A stretch of 37,591 nt of DNA from NCBI GenBank assembly GCA_031275955.1, contig JAISNZ010000095.1, positions 1-37,591 of the forward strand, given 5' to 3'. Source of the DNA: Desulfovibrio sp. Its GTDB lineage: Bacteria; Desulfobacterota; Desulfovibrionia; Desulfovibrionales; Desulfovibrionaceae. A program made the position numbers and the translations under genes. Each line of letters begins with the position of its first letter. Within the stretch, counting starts at the first letter, position 1. This document shows positions 6,773 through 14,577 of the stretch, piece after piece. A model generated the notes under the pieces. The model saw only the letters and a list, made by a program, of their open reading frames with translations, searched no databases and was not told the origin of the DNA.

Positions 6773-7342
6773 TCAGATGCAGTCCTGCCATTTGGTCATT
6801 TTCCGGCGAAGATCTACGACTTCCCCGTCAAGAATGAAGGTGCCGTCCCCAACGGCATGAAAGGAACGCCCGTCAGGGGGCGAGGGGTTCCGCCAGGCCC
6901 TGACGCCCTGGAGAACAAAGAAGTTGTACTCGTCCGCAAGTTTCCGGTTTACCAGACGGCATTCAAGATTGCACAGGCATTCCGCCACCAGCGGAGCCTG
7001 AACTTCCTGCGCCGGCTGCGGGGTCAGCTGGAAGACGGAGAATTTGTCCATTGTTTCGCCGGAGCAATTGCCGATCTCCACCACCTGGGTCAGCAGGTCC
7101 GCGGGAGGAACGGCGACAACGCATTCGCCGGTCCCGACCAGCGCGGCATAGCTGAAATTCCAGGGGCCGAGGCAGATGCCGAGGGTGGGCTCAAAGCCCA
7201 TGGAGGCATGGCAACTGACGGTCATCAGATTGCTTTTGCCCTTGTGCCGCGTGGAGATCAGCAGAACTGGCCCGGATTCGACAAAGGTGAAGGCCCGGTT
7301 CAGCGGAAATGCGACCTGCCGCGGCGCCTTTTTCCCGGACAT
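6773..7342 (-). CDS. Flavin reductase-like FMN-binding split-barrel protein
   Basis: The 189-aa product matches the flavin reductase-like (DIM6/NTAB) split-barrel family: ALVGTGECVVAVPP, a substrate-proximal MTVSCHASMGFEPTLGICLG segment, and LECRLVNRKLADEYNFFVLQGV. Members bind FMN and reduce flavin or unknown acceptors with NAD(P)H, and small stand-alone members are common in anaerobes. No partner oxygenase is encoded nearby, so the substrate is unknown. GGAG lies nine bases before the ATG. It probably shares a transcript with tag downstream. Confidence 0.85.
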   Translation of the reverse strand: MSGKKAPRQVAFPLNRAFTFVESGPVLLISTRHKGKSNLMTVSCHASMGFEPTLGICLGPWNFSYAALVGTGECVVAVPPADLLTQVVEIGNCSGETMDKFSVFQLTPQPAQEVQAPLVAECLCNLECRLVNRKLADEYNFFVLQGVRAWRNPSPPDGRSFHAVGDGTFILDGEVVDLRRKMTKWQDCI

Positions 7343-7421
7343 GAGATGTTTCTCCGCGGAATTCTTTCCCGCGCGGCCCCGGACGAAGGCCGGCCAGCGG
7401 CGATTTCCTGCTGAAATTGCG

Positions 7422-7892
7422 CTAATACGTCCATTTTCCCTTGATATACTTGATCAATTCAGTCAAGGGAGCCCGCCGCCGGACCGTGAAGGGACCGTTC
7501 AGGGCATCCGCCCGATTCCGGGCGGTGCAGACATATTCGACCTCGACATAGTCCAGATAGCCGACATAGGCCACGGCTTTGTTGTCTTCCGGCTGCCTGT
7601 ACGATGTGGCCAAGGTGTTCGGATCCACTTCAATATAGCGGGCCGTAAAGGTTCCGTCGGCGTTCTGGACCACCTCCTTTTTCGAGGCGGAAGGCAGCAC
7701 CGCGCGGTTGATGGAGGAGATGGTCTGCCGGGCGAAGGCGTCCAGTTTCTTCTGGACCTGATCGTCGGCAGAAGCGCTTTGGGGGGAAAGGAGTTTCTGG
7801 GGCGCCGACTTTCCTTCCACCGGGGAAGGCACGGCCAGGACAAGGCAGAGGGCCGCCGCGAAAAAGACGCGGCCGGGAAAAAAAGGCTTCAT
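7422..7892 (-). CDS. Small secreted protein of unknown function
   Basis: The 156-aa product has a clear signal peptide (MKPFFPGRVFFAAALCLVLAV, cleavage probably near VEG-K). The mature part has a charged segment, then RYIEVDPNTLATSYRQPEDN and YVGYLDYVEVEYVCT, a beta-rich region resembling conserved hypothetical exported proteins of Desulfovibrio-type genomes. I recognise no named domain. The gene lies downstream of the strong terminator at 7979-8013, so it should be transcribed separately from the vWA-OmpA gene. TATACT just before the start codon could be part of a promoter, but no matching -35 box is present. Confidence 0.7.
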   Translation of the reverse strand: MKPFFPGRVFFAAALCLVLAVPSPVEGKSAPQKLLSPQSASADDQVQKKLDAFARQTISSINRAVLPSASKKEVVQNADGTFTARYIEVDPNTLATSYRQPEDNKAVAYVGYLDYVEVEYVCTARNRADALNGPFTVRRRAPLTELIKYIKGKWTY

Positions 7893-7978
7893 GAGTATAC
7901 CATTTTTCCTGTCAATATCCCGCCATTCCCCGCCGCCCGAGCGCGGGCGGGGCAGCCGGAACCGGCGTCCAGCATTGG

Positions 7979-8013
7979 AAAAAAGGCCCGGCGCGTCAGG
8001 CCGGGCCTTTTTT
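7979..8013. terminator. Strong bidirectional rho-independent terminator
   Basis: AAAAAAGGCCCGGC (7979-7992) pairs perfectly with GCCGGGCCTTTTTT (8000-8013) around a 7-nt loop. The A/T run at both ends gives a U-tract on either strand. It lies 13 bp past the stop codon of the vWA-OmpA gene. Confidence 0.93.
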
Positions 8014-8026
8014 CAGCAAGAGGGAT

Positions 8027-9022
8027 TTAGCGGAAGTCGATTTCCGCGCGACGGTTCAGACGACGGCCTTCTTCCGTGCTGTTGTCGAACTTCGGCTGGC
8101 TTTCCCCGTATCCGCGCGTGGTAATCCTGGCGGCAGGGATACCCTTCTGGACCAGATAGGCCTTTACCGCGGCCGCGCGGCGTTCGGACAGACGCTGGTT
8201 GTATTCTTCGGAACCAACGCTGCAGGTATGTCCGCCGATTTCCACCTGGCTCTGGTTGATCAGCTTGGCCACTTCATCCAGGATGGGAGTGGATTCGCGG
8301 GTCAGCGAGGAGGAGTCAAAGGCGAACTGCACGCTGCGCAGCACAACGCCCCGGCCAAGGAAGACGTCCTGGACGAACTGTTCCACCGCGGCGTCGCTGG
8401 CGAGCAGATCGGCGGCCTTCACGGAAACGCTGCAGCTGGGCTGCAGAGCGCTGATGCTGTCAAGAGTGGCCTGCCCCGCCGGAGAATCCGCCAGGGAAAT
8501 CACATGAAGGCACAGGCCGGGATTCGCGCGCAGAGTGTCCTGCGCCGCGGCGAGGGGGTCATAGCCGGTATTGCTCTCGCCGTCGCTGACAAGGATAACG
8601 GCGGTGGGCCGGGGCAGGGAGCCATACAGCTTGTTGCTCCAGGTTTCAATGCCGTCGCCCATGGGCGTCAGCCGGGAAAACACTTCATAGGTGCCTTTCA
8701 AGGAAGCGATGCTCGCGCCGAATTCTCCCCTGTTGTACGGACGCTGGGCAAGGATTTCCTTGCTGGGCGCGAAGTAATGGATGCTGCCGGAATACCCCAG
8801 CTCCGGAATGCGATCGTTGATCTTGGTCAGGACGGTCTTGGCCAGGGCAAATTTGAGGGCCTTCAGTTCCTTGTGCTTCAGCATCATCGACCCGGAATAG
8901 TCGACGAGGAAATCAAAGCTGGAAACTTTGGCCTTCAGACCCGGGCTCGGCGCGGCCATGGCCGTTGCGGCAAAGACCAAAGTCAGAGCCAGGGCTACAG
9001 TGAGTAAAGAAAAACGTTTCAT
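8027..9022 (-). CDS. vWA and OmpA domain envelope protein
   Basis: The 331-aa product has a signal peptide (about 1-23, AMA-A). A von Willebrand A domain follows, with the MIDAS motif Asp41-Tyr-Ser-Gly-Ser45, the Thr in SRLTPMGDG and the Asp in ILVSDGES. The C terminus is an OmpA/MotB-type peptidoglycan-binding domain (about 225-331: VQFAFDSSSLT, YNQRLSERRAAAVKAYL, RGYGESQP). It probably sits in the periplasm attached to peptidoglycan and binds a partner through the metal site. In the GHTD motif, where Asp normally contacts diaminopimelate, residue 267 is Cys (GHTC). GGAGGAG precedes the ATG by a few bases. A strong terminator follows, so it is monocistronic. Confidence 0.92.
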   Translation of the reverse strand: MKRFSLLTVALALTLVFAATAMAAPSPGLKAKVSSFDFLVDYSGSMMLKHKELKALKFALAKTVLTKINDRIPELGYSGSIHYFAPSKEILAQRPYNRGEFGASIASLKGTYEVFSRLTPMGDGIETWSNKLYGSLPRPTAVILVSDGESNTGYDPLAAAQDTLRANPGLCLHVISLADSPAGQATLDSISALQPSCSVSVKAADLLASDAAVEQFVQDVFLGRGVVLRSVQFAFDSSSLTRESTPILDEVAKLINQSQVEIGGHTCSVGSEEYNQRLSERRAAAVKAYLVQKGIPAARITTRGYGESQPKFDNSTEEGRRLNRRAEIDFR

Positions 9023-9165
9023 GCGCTCCTCCAGAAGGTAAAGTGAACGGGCGTGTAGGCGAAAAAATCACGTTTGCTGGTCCTCAGGGAATAGCCATTT
9101 CTTCGCCAAAACACAAGTTGTTATTCCCGTGCAGGTCATTATTTTCCTTATTTTCTTATGCCCCG

Positions 9166-10554
9166 TCACTCCGGCGATCCTGCCCCCCCGTTTTCCGTGG
9201 CGGCCGTCATAGCGGATTCAAGGGCTTCGTCAAGAGTCGGATGGGCAAAAAATACCGGCAGGGGCGCGTTTCTGCGCGCCTGCTTTTCCACCAGCAGGGC
9301 GGAGGCGCCCGCCAGATGGGAAACGTCGTGCCCCACGGCGCACACCGCCCGCAGACGCGAACCGGTCCAGAGCATTTTCACAAACCCCTGGGCCTGTCCG
9401 GAACTCTGGGCAATGGGATTTTCCGCCAGCATGGCCCGGGAAAGCTCATAGGCTTCCTGGTTCCGGGCAAGTTCCTTTTCCGTGGGCCCCACGCGCATGA
9501 CCTCCACAGAGCCGTAAAGGCAGGAAGGCACGGGCGGCGGCGAGTATGGGGCGCCGACCCGCCCGGCGGCATGGGCCACGGCGTACCTGGCCTGATGATC
9601 CGCCGCGTGGGCCAGCAGCGTGCGGCCGTTGCAGTCGCCCACGGCGTATATATTTTCGGCGCAACGCAGGGTCTCGTCCGTTTCCAGACTTCCGTTGGGA
9701 CGCAAGGCAAGCCCCGCCGCCTCCGTTCCCAGGCCGGCGGTATTGGCCCGTCTGCCCACGGCCAGGAGCGAGAGGGAAGCCGCAAGCTCTTCCCCGGATT
9801 CAAAAACCAGACGGGAGGCGCCGTCCGCCGTCGTCACCGAGGCGATCCTTTTGCCCGTATGGATGATCCAGCCTTCCCGGCGAAAATGCCGCTGCAGGAG
9901 ATCGCCCACATCCGGGTCCTCGGCGGGCAGAATCTGGGGCAACCCTTCCACAAGAAGAATTTTTGTCCCCAGCCGGTGGAAAAACTCCCCCAATTCCAGG
10001 CCGATGGCCCCGGCCCCGATGATCAGCAGACTTTCCGGCGCCTCCTTCAGATTCAGAACGCCCGCGGAAGAAAGCACCGTCTGTCCGTCCGGCCTGAGTC
10101 CCGGAAAGGAGGCCGGCACGGACCCCGCCGCCAGAATGCAGCGGGCGAAGGAAAGGGAGACCTCTTTTTCCCCGCCGGCCGGACTGACGCGGACGGATTG
10201 CGGCCCGGTAAAGACCGCCTTTCCCCGGAGCAGGGTCACCCCCGCTTCCGCCAGCTGCCTTTCCAGTCCCGCGCGCGACCCCTGGACAAAACGATCCTTG
10301 CGCGCCTGGAGGGCGGAAAGATTGAAAAGGACATCCCCCGAGGCCGTCCGGTATTTTTTCTGCGTCTCCAACAAGGGGAGAAGCCGGGTGCTCCCCAGAA
10401 GAAATTTTGTGGGAATGCAGCCGGTATTCAGGCAGGTCCCGCCCGGAAAGCCTGACTCCGCCAGAACCGTGGAGAATCCGGCCGCGGCGCCGTCCCGGGC
10501 GGCCCGGCTGCCTGCCGGGCCGCTGCCGATCACCAGAAGATCAACGCTCTTCAT
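9166..10554 (-). CDS. lpdA: Dihydrolipoamide dehydrogenase-family flavoprotein
   Basis: The 462-aa protein is a class I pyridine nucleotide-disulfide oxidoreductase. It has an N-terminal FAD site (LLVIGSGPAGSRAA), the redox-active pair Cys41/Cys46 in GGTCLNTGCIPTK, an NAD site (LLIIGAGAIGLELGEFF), a second FAD contact (IYAVGDCNG) and the C-terminal dimer-interface acid-base pair His438/Glu443 in AHPTLDE. This points to a true lipoamide dehydrogenase, which reoxidises dihydrolipoyl groups of 2-oxoacid dehydrogenase or glycine cleavage complexes. No E2 or GcvH gene is in the window, so its partner is elsewhere. AAGGAG lies about ten bases before ATG. The receiver-protein gene lies 100 bp upstream on the same strand. 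Confidence 0.88.
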   Translation of the reverse strand: MKSVDLLVIGSGPAGSRAARDGAAAGFSTVLAESGFPGGTCLNTGCIPTKFLLGSTRLLPLLETQKKYRTASGDVLFNLSALQARKDRFVQGSRAGLERQLAEAGVTLLRGKAVFTGPQSVRVSPAGGEKEVSLSFARCILAAGSVPASFPGLRPDGQTVLSSAGVLNLKEAPESLLIIGAGAIGLELGEFFHRLGTKILLVEGLPQILPAEDPDVGDLLQRHFRREGWIIHTGKRIASVTTADGASRLVFESGEELAASLSLLAVGRRANTAGLGTEAAGLALRPNGSLETDETLRCAENIYAVGDCNGRTLLAHAADHQARYAVAHAAGRVGAPYSPPPVPSCLYGSVEVMRVGPTEKELARNQEAYELSRAMLAENPIAQSSGQAQGFVKMLWTGSRLRAVCAVGHDVSHLAGASALLVEKQARRNAPLPVFFAHPTLDEALESAMTAATENGGAGSPE

Positions 10555-10612
10555 AACTTTTGTACTCCTTACTGCCGGGCCGGAATCCGAAACAGACCGG
10601 GCGCCCTCTCAG

Positions 10613-10629
10613 AAGGGCGGGCCGCCCTT
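10613..10629. terminator. Small hairpin between receiver gene and lpdA
   Basis: AAGGGCG (10613-10619) pairs with CGCCCTT (10623-10629) around GGC, and an overlapping alternative CGCCCT/AGGGCG hairpin lies just before it. It could attenuate transcription between the two genes; there is no U-tract. Confidence 0.3.
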
Positions 10630-10654
10630 GCGCCCGAAAGACAAGCGGGCCGCC

Positions 10655-11068
10655 TCAAGGCGCATCCGGGCGGACGGGCAGGCCCAGTTTGGCGACCTCC
10701 CGCAACAGGGACTCTTTATGGATGGGCTTGACAATATAGCTGGTGGCTTCGCCCAGAAAAAAAGCGTCGTGCAGCTCCTCGGCGTCATCCAGGCCGGAGA
10801 CCATAATCACCTTGGCCCGCCTGTCGGAGCCGATGCCCAGCTCTTTTTCGATTTCCCGGATTTCCCGCAGGGCCTGCTGCCCGTCCATATGGGGCATGAG
10901 GATGTCCAGAGTCACCAGGGAATAAGGCTCGCCGTCCTTGTGGGCCTGGGAAAAGGCGGCCACGCACTCATCCCCGTCCACGGCCACATCCACCTCGCCG
11001 AAAGGACGCAACAGCCTCCGCATGAGCAGCCGCGCTTCAGAGTCGTCGTCAACCACGAGAAAACGCAT
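10655..11068 (-). CDS. Stand-alone receiver-domain response regulator
   Basis: The 137-aa protein is a single CheY-like receiver domain with no output domain. The acidic pocket is Asp7-Asp8-Asp9 (LVVDDDSEA), the phosphorylation site is Asp55 (LDILMPHMDG), the switch residue is Ser91 (VMVSGLDD) and the conserved Lys is Lys114 (IVKP). It ends about 15 residues past the fold. It would act by protein contact, for instance in a phosphorelay or at the flagellar motor, but no kinase is encoded nearby. GGAGAGGAG precedes the start. Confidence 0.93.
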   Translation of the reverse strand: MRFLVVDDDSEARLLMRRLLRPFGEVDVAVDGDECVAAFSQAHKDGEPYSLVTLDILMPHMDGQQALREIREIEKELGIGSDRRAKVIMVSGLDDAEELHDAFFLGEATSYIVKPIHKESLLREVAKLGLPVRPDAP

Positions 11069-11106
11069 GCAAAAAAACTCCTCTCCCCAAGTTATGAGCA
11101 GAATAC

Positions 11107-11136
11107 ACTTTAATCCCCCTTCAGCCCGAAGGTCAA
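11107..11136 (-). promoter_or_regulatory. Candidate promoter of the receiver gene
   Basis: On the minus strand TTGACC (11131-11136) and TAAAGT (11107-11112) are separated by 18 bp, placing a start near 11100 and a leader of about 30 nt. Confidence 0.45.
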
Positions 11137-11248
11137 GCGCTTATCCGGCCAGTCGCCTGCTCCTCCTTTTTGAGACTCCTCAGCGGTCAATTCATTTGTT
11201 ACCTGTACCGGTCATATCATGCGCTCGCGACACTCGCGGCACTTTGTC

Positions 11249-11277
11249 TTGAAATAGGGCTCGTTCTACCCTATCAT
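11249..11277 (+). promoter_or_regulatory. Sigma-70 promoter for cpoB
   Basis: TTGAAA (11249-11254) and TATCAT (11272-11277) are spaced by 17 bp, each one base from consensus. The start would be near 11284, about 53 nt before the cpoB ATG. Confidence 0.7.
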
Positions 11278-11287
11278 GCCTCCCATA

Positions 11288-11306
11288 TTCCGCGCGCCGC
11301 GCGGAA
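11288..11306 (+). other. Perfect palindrome in the cpoB leader
   Basis: TTCCGCGCG and CGCGCGGAA are exact reverse complements around a single central base, a few nucleotides past the predicted transcription start. It would form a G+C-rich hairpin at the 5' end of the mRNA, or serve as a dyad operator. Confidence 0.55.
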
Positions 11307-11336
11307 AGCCTCCGCCAACGCCGCTGCAGGTGCCGC

Positions 11337-12146
11337 ATGCGAAGTTCTGTTTGCCGTGTTCTTCTGGCCGGAATAGGTCTGATCCTCGCCGGCTGCGCCG
11401 CCGCCGGCACAGAGGAAAGCCTGGACGGGCCTGAAGCCCGGAGCCAGGCGGAAATGCTCCTGGATTTGCGTCTGGGCCATCTGGAAGACAGGCTGAACGC
11501 GGTGGAAACCGCTGTGGGCGAATTGCGCGAATCTCCGGAGAGGTTTCGCGGCAGGCCCCTTGCGGACGCCGCGCCGCGAGCCGCCGCCGGCACTGCGGCC
11601 TCCCCCGCGCCGCGGGCAAGGCCCGTCTCCGCCGGAGGCGCCCCTTCCCCCGGGGAGGCGCCGCCCTCCTCCCCGGCCCCTCCGATCCTGCCTGGAGGGA
11701 GACGGGTTGCCCCTGATCCCCCGGCAGCCCCCGCCGGGGCGGCCTCCTCCCCTTCTTCCCTCCCCTCCGCCGGAGGCGCGGAGCAGGCCGCCTATGACGC
11801 GGCTCTGCGTCTCTATGAGCGCCACCAACCGGACGCGGCCCGGGAAGCCTTTCAGAACTTTCTCCGGCAATACCCGCAAAGCGCCCTCGCCCCCAATGCC
11901 GTCTACTGGCTGGGCGAATCCCACTATGCCGCCGGCAGGCTGGATCTTGCCGTCATCCAGTTCAAAAAGGTGGCGGAAACATATCCGCGGCACGCCAAGG
12001 CCGCCGCGGCCCTGCTCAAGGCGGGCTATGCCTACGCGCGGCTTGGCGACAAAGAAAATGCCCGCTTTTACTGGCAGATCCTCCTCGACGATTTTCCGGA
12101 CTCCGCCCCGGCAGCCCTGGCCAGAAAGCGGCTGGCCGGGCTGTAA
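11337..12146 (+). CDS. cpoB: CpoB/YbgF-like TPR lipoprotein of the Tol-Pal system
   Basis: The 269-aa product starts with a lipoprotein signal (GLILAGC, lipobox Cys at about 20). A short coiled-coil segment follows (MLLDLRLGHLEDRLNAVETAVGELRE), then a Pro/Ala/Gly-rich linker (about 70-145), and three TPR units with the signature ALRLYERHQPDAAREAFQNFL, NAVYWLGESHYAAGRLDLA and AALLKAGYAYARLGD. This is the CpoB/YbgF layout, a periplasmic factor linking Tol-Pal with peptidoglycan synthesis at division. Two things differ: it is apparently lipidated, and tolB/pal are not adjacent. Transcription is from the promoter at 11249-11277. dprA follows 19 bp downstream. Confidence 0.85.
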   Translation: MRSSVCRVLLAGIGLILAGCAAAGTEESLDGPEARSQAEMLLDLRLGHLEDRLNAVETAVGELRESPERFRGRPLADAAPRAAAGTAASPAPRARPVSAGGAPSPGEAPPSSPAPPILPGGRRVAPDPPAAPAGAASSPSSLPSAGGAEQAAYDAALRLYERHQPDAAREAFQNFLRQYPQSALAPNAVYWLGESHYAAGRLDLAVIQFKKVAETYPRHAKAAAALLKAGYAYARLGDKENARFYWQILLDDFPDSAPAALARKRLAGL

Positions 12147-12165
12147 TTCCCTTTCCGGATCACCC

Positions 12166-13497
12166 ATGGCGGTCTTCACCCTTCTGAGCGACTCCGGACG
12201 AAAGGAACTCTGGGCTTGCCTGGCCTTGCGCCATGCCGCGGGCATCGGCCCGTTACGGAGCATGCGCCTTCTGGAAGCCTACGGCTCCGCTCTGGCCGCC
12301 GTCGAAGCCGCCCTGGCCGCCCCTGCCGCCTGGGCGGAAGAGGGCCTGATCCCTGAGGCAATCGCCCGGGACTTCTCCCGGAAACAATGGCTGGAAGCGG
12401 CCCGGGCCGAGTGGAACGCCTTGCGCCGTTCCGGGTTTTCCTTTCTGCTGCAGGGGGATCCTGACTATCCTCCCCTCCTGCGCGCCATCCCGGACGCCCC
12501 GCTCCTGCTCTACTATAAAGGGAATCTTGAACTCTTGCGCGCTCCGGCCGTCGGCGTGGTGGGATCCCGGGACTGCACCAGAGAAGGTCTGGCGGTGACC
12601 GCCTTCTTTGCCCGCGCCCTTTCCCGCGCCGGGGTGACGATCATTTCCGGGCTGGCCAGGGGCATTGACCGGGCCGCCCATCTGGCGGGCCTGGAGGGGC
12701 CGGGACGCTCCATCGCCCTCCTGGGAACCGGGATTGATCGCCTCTACCCCCGGCACAACGCGGATCTGGCGGAAAAAATGGAGACCCTGGGACTGCTCCT
12801 GTCCGAATTTCCCCCGGGAACGCCGGCCGCCCCGCATCATTTTCCCATCCGGAACCGCCTGATCAGCGGACTGGCCCGCGGCATCCTGGTGGTGGAGGCG
12901 GCCGCCCGGAGCGGCAGCCTGATCACCGCCCGCCTGGCCCTGGAACAGGGCCGGGAGGTTTTCGCCGTGCCCGGGCACACCATGGCCGCCGTGTCCGAAG
13001 GCTGCCGCTCCCTCATCCGGCAAGGGGCCAAGGCCGTATTTTCCGCCGACGACATCCTGGCGGAACTTGCTCCCCTGCTTCAGCCGGAGGTCCGCCAGGC
13101 CCTGGACAAACGCTTCGCGGAGGAGAACCGGCGCAAAAAAAAGCCCGTTCCCCGCCGCAAGGCCGATGATCGCCACGAAGAGGCCCTGGCCACGGCGGAA
13201 AGCGTCCTCCCGGAAGGAGATCTTCCCTGGCTGGCCCCCAAAGAGTCCGACCGGCGGGAAAAGGCCCGGCCCCCGGCCCGGAAGCCAACGCCCCGCCCGG
13301 ATCTGAGTCCGCCGGAAGAGGCCGTCCTGGAGGCCCTGCTCGCGGGAAGGACGCACATTGACGAGCTTGCCCGGCGTCTGGACCAGGAAGTGGCCCGCCT
13401 GAGCGGCCTTTTGCTGATCCTGGAAATGCGGGGCCTGGTGGTCCGCCTGCCGGGGGCGATCTATGCCCGGCCGGAGACAGGGCATGGCGCCGCCTGA
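12166..13497 (+). CDS. dprA: DNA-processing protein DprA
   Basis: The 443-aa product has an N-terminal helical extension, the Rossmann-like DprA domain and a C-terminal winged helix. Motifs include GVVGSRDCTREG, ISGLARGIDRAAH, IALLGTGIDRLYPR, FPIRNRLISGLARGILVVEAAARSGSLITARLALEQGREVFAVPG (quoted as adjoining short motifs, about 215-275) and GCRSLIRQGAKAVFSADDI. DprA binds single-stranded DNA and loads RecA during uptake or recombination. A basic, disordered linker (about 320-375) precedes the winged helix. The frame is open far upstream, but residues before 12166 lie inside cpoB and lack family similarity. The ribosome site is weak. Its stop overlaps the recombinase start by 14 nt. Confidence 0.94.
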   Translation: MAVFTLLSDSGRKELWACLALRHAAGIGPLRSMRLLEAYGSALAAVEAALAAPAAWAEEGLIPEAIARDFSRKQWLEAARAEWNALRRSGFSFLLQGDPDYPPLLRAIPDAPLLLYYKGNLELLRAPAVGVVGSRDCTREGLAVTAFFARALSRAGVTIISGLARGIDRAAHLAGLEGPGRSIALLGTGIDRLYPRHNADLAEKMETLGLLLSEFPPGTPAAPHHFPIRNRLISGLARGILVVEAAARSGSLITARLALEQGREVFAVPGHTMAAVSEGCRSLIRQGAKAVFSADDILAELAPLLQPEVRQALDKRFAEENRRKKKPVPRRKADDRHEEALATAESVLPEGDLPWLAPKESDRREKARPPARKPTPRPDLSPPEEAVLEALLAGRTHIDELARRLDQEVARLSGLLLILEMRGLVVRLPGAIYARPETGHGAA

Positions 13498-14449
13498 CCG
13501 CCCGGTTCCGCCGGAATCTGTGGAGATGTTCCTGGCCCATCTGGAACTGGAAAGGGGATACTCCCCCGCCACAGTGGCGGCTTACGGCAATGATGTCCTG
13601 CAGTTTGAGGAGGTTCTGCTCCGGCAGGGGCTTTCCCTGGCCGAGCCGCAACGGGTGGAGCGCCGGCATGTGCGGAATTTTCTGGCTGACCTGCACCGCC
13701 TGGGCAGGCGCAAGACCTCCATGGGACGCAAGCTGGCCGCCCTGCGCTCCTTTTTCCGCTTCTGCGCCAGGATGCGCTTCATCACGGCTCTGCCCACAGA
13801 CGGAGTGGGCAACCCCCGCACGGAAAAACGGCACCCGGCCCTGCTCAATGTGGATCAGGCCTTTGCCCTGCTGGACACGGCGCCTTGCGGGAAACCCTCC
13901 GGAAAACGGCGGTCCCCCTCCGGCGAAGGCGCGGCAACGGCCCTGCAGGCCCGGGACATCTGTCTGGCGGAAATCCTGTACGGTTCCGGGCTGCGCGTTT
14001 CCGAGGCCCTGGCTCTCAACGCCGGCAGGCTGGAGACTGAGGCTAGAACCGTGCGCGTGCTCGGCAAGGGAGGCAAGGAGCGCCTGGCGCCGCTGACGGA
14101 CACCGCCCGGACCGCCCTGGCGAACTGGCTGTCCCTGCGCCCCCTCCTGGCGGCCCGGGGGGAACACGCCCTTTTCGTCGGGGCGCGCGGCAGGCGGCTG
14201 AACCGCCGCGAAGCCCAGCGCATCGTTGAAAATCTCTGCCGGAGGGCCGGGCTGCCGCACCCGGTTTCCCCCCACGGCCTGCGCCATTCCTTCGCCACCC
14301 ATCTCCTGGAAGCAGGCGCGGACCTGCGCAGCGTCCAGGAACTCCTCGGACACGCCCGGCTGACGACAACCCAGCGCTACACCCACCTGGATCTGGCCCG
14401 CCTGACGGCCGTATACGACAAGGCCCACCCCAAGGCCCGGGAAGAGTAA
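13484..14449 (+). CDS. XerC/XerD-type tyrosine recombinase
   Basis: The 321-aa product has an N-terminal core-binding (SAM-like) domain with LELERGYSPATVAAYGNDV and a C-terminal catalytic domain. The catalytic set is complete: Arg171 (GSGLRVSEAL), Lys198 (GKGGKERL), His264-x-x-Arg267 (HGLRHSFATH), His290 (LGHARL) and the nucleophile Tyr299 (QRYTHLD). Size and chromosomal context beside dprA point to the dimer-resolving XerC/XerD class rather than a phage integrase, and no phage genes are near. The start at 13484 has GGAGACAGGG just before it; the upstream ATG at 13463 lies further inside dprA. I cannot tell XerC from XerD. Confidence 0.9.
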   Translation: MAPPDRPVPPESVEMFLAHLELERGYSPATVAAYGNDVLQFEEVLLRQGLSLAEPQRVERRHVRNFLADLHRLGRRKTSMGRKLAALRSFFRFCARMRFITALPTDGVGNPRTEKRHPALLNVDQAFALLDTAPCGKPSGKRRSPSGEGAATALQARDICLAEILYGSGLRVSEALALNAGRLETEARTVRVLGKGGKERLAPLTDTARTALANWLSLRPLLAARGEHALFVGARGRRLNRREAQRIVENLCRRAGLPHPVSPHGLRHSFATHLLEAGADLRSVQELLGHARLTTTQRYTHLDLARLTAVYDKAHPKAREE

Positions 14450-14493
14450 GGCACAGGAAAGACTGACGCCCTGGGGCTCCGCTCCGGACCCCG

Positions 14494-14516
14494 CCGGGGG
14501 GAAGGATTCCCCCCGG
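14494..14516. terminator. Perfect 10-bp G+C hairpin between convergent genes
   Basis: CCGGGGGGAA (14494-14503) pairs with TTCCCCCCGG (14507-14516) around GGA. It lies in the gap between the convergent recombinase and iorB genes, within a string typical of G+C-rich intergenic repeats (GGGGCTCCGCTCCGGACCCCG just before it). No U-tract follows. Confidence 0.5.
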
Positions 14517-14577
14517 ACCCCTCGTTTCGGATCGCTTTGCCCTATGTAAGGGGGATGCAGGGGAACCGTACGGCGTT

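Noticed and set aside
13463-14449. Phage integrase
   Set aside because: The recombinase has Xer-type length, sits in a housekeeping context after dprA, and has no attachment site, tRNA or phage genes nearby.
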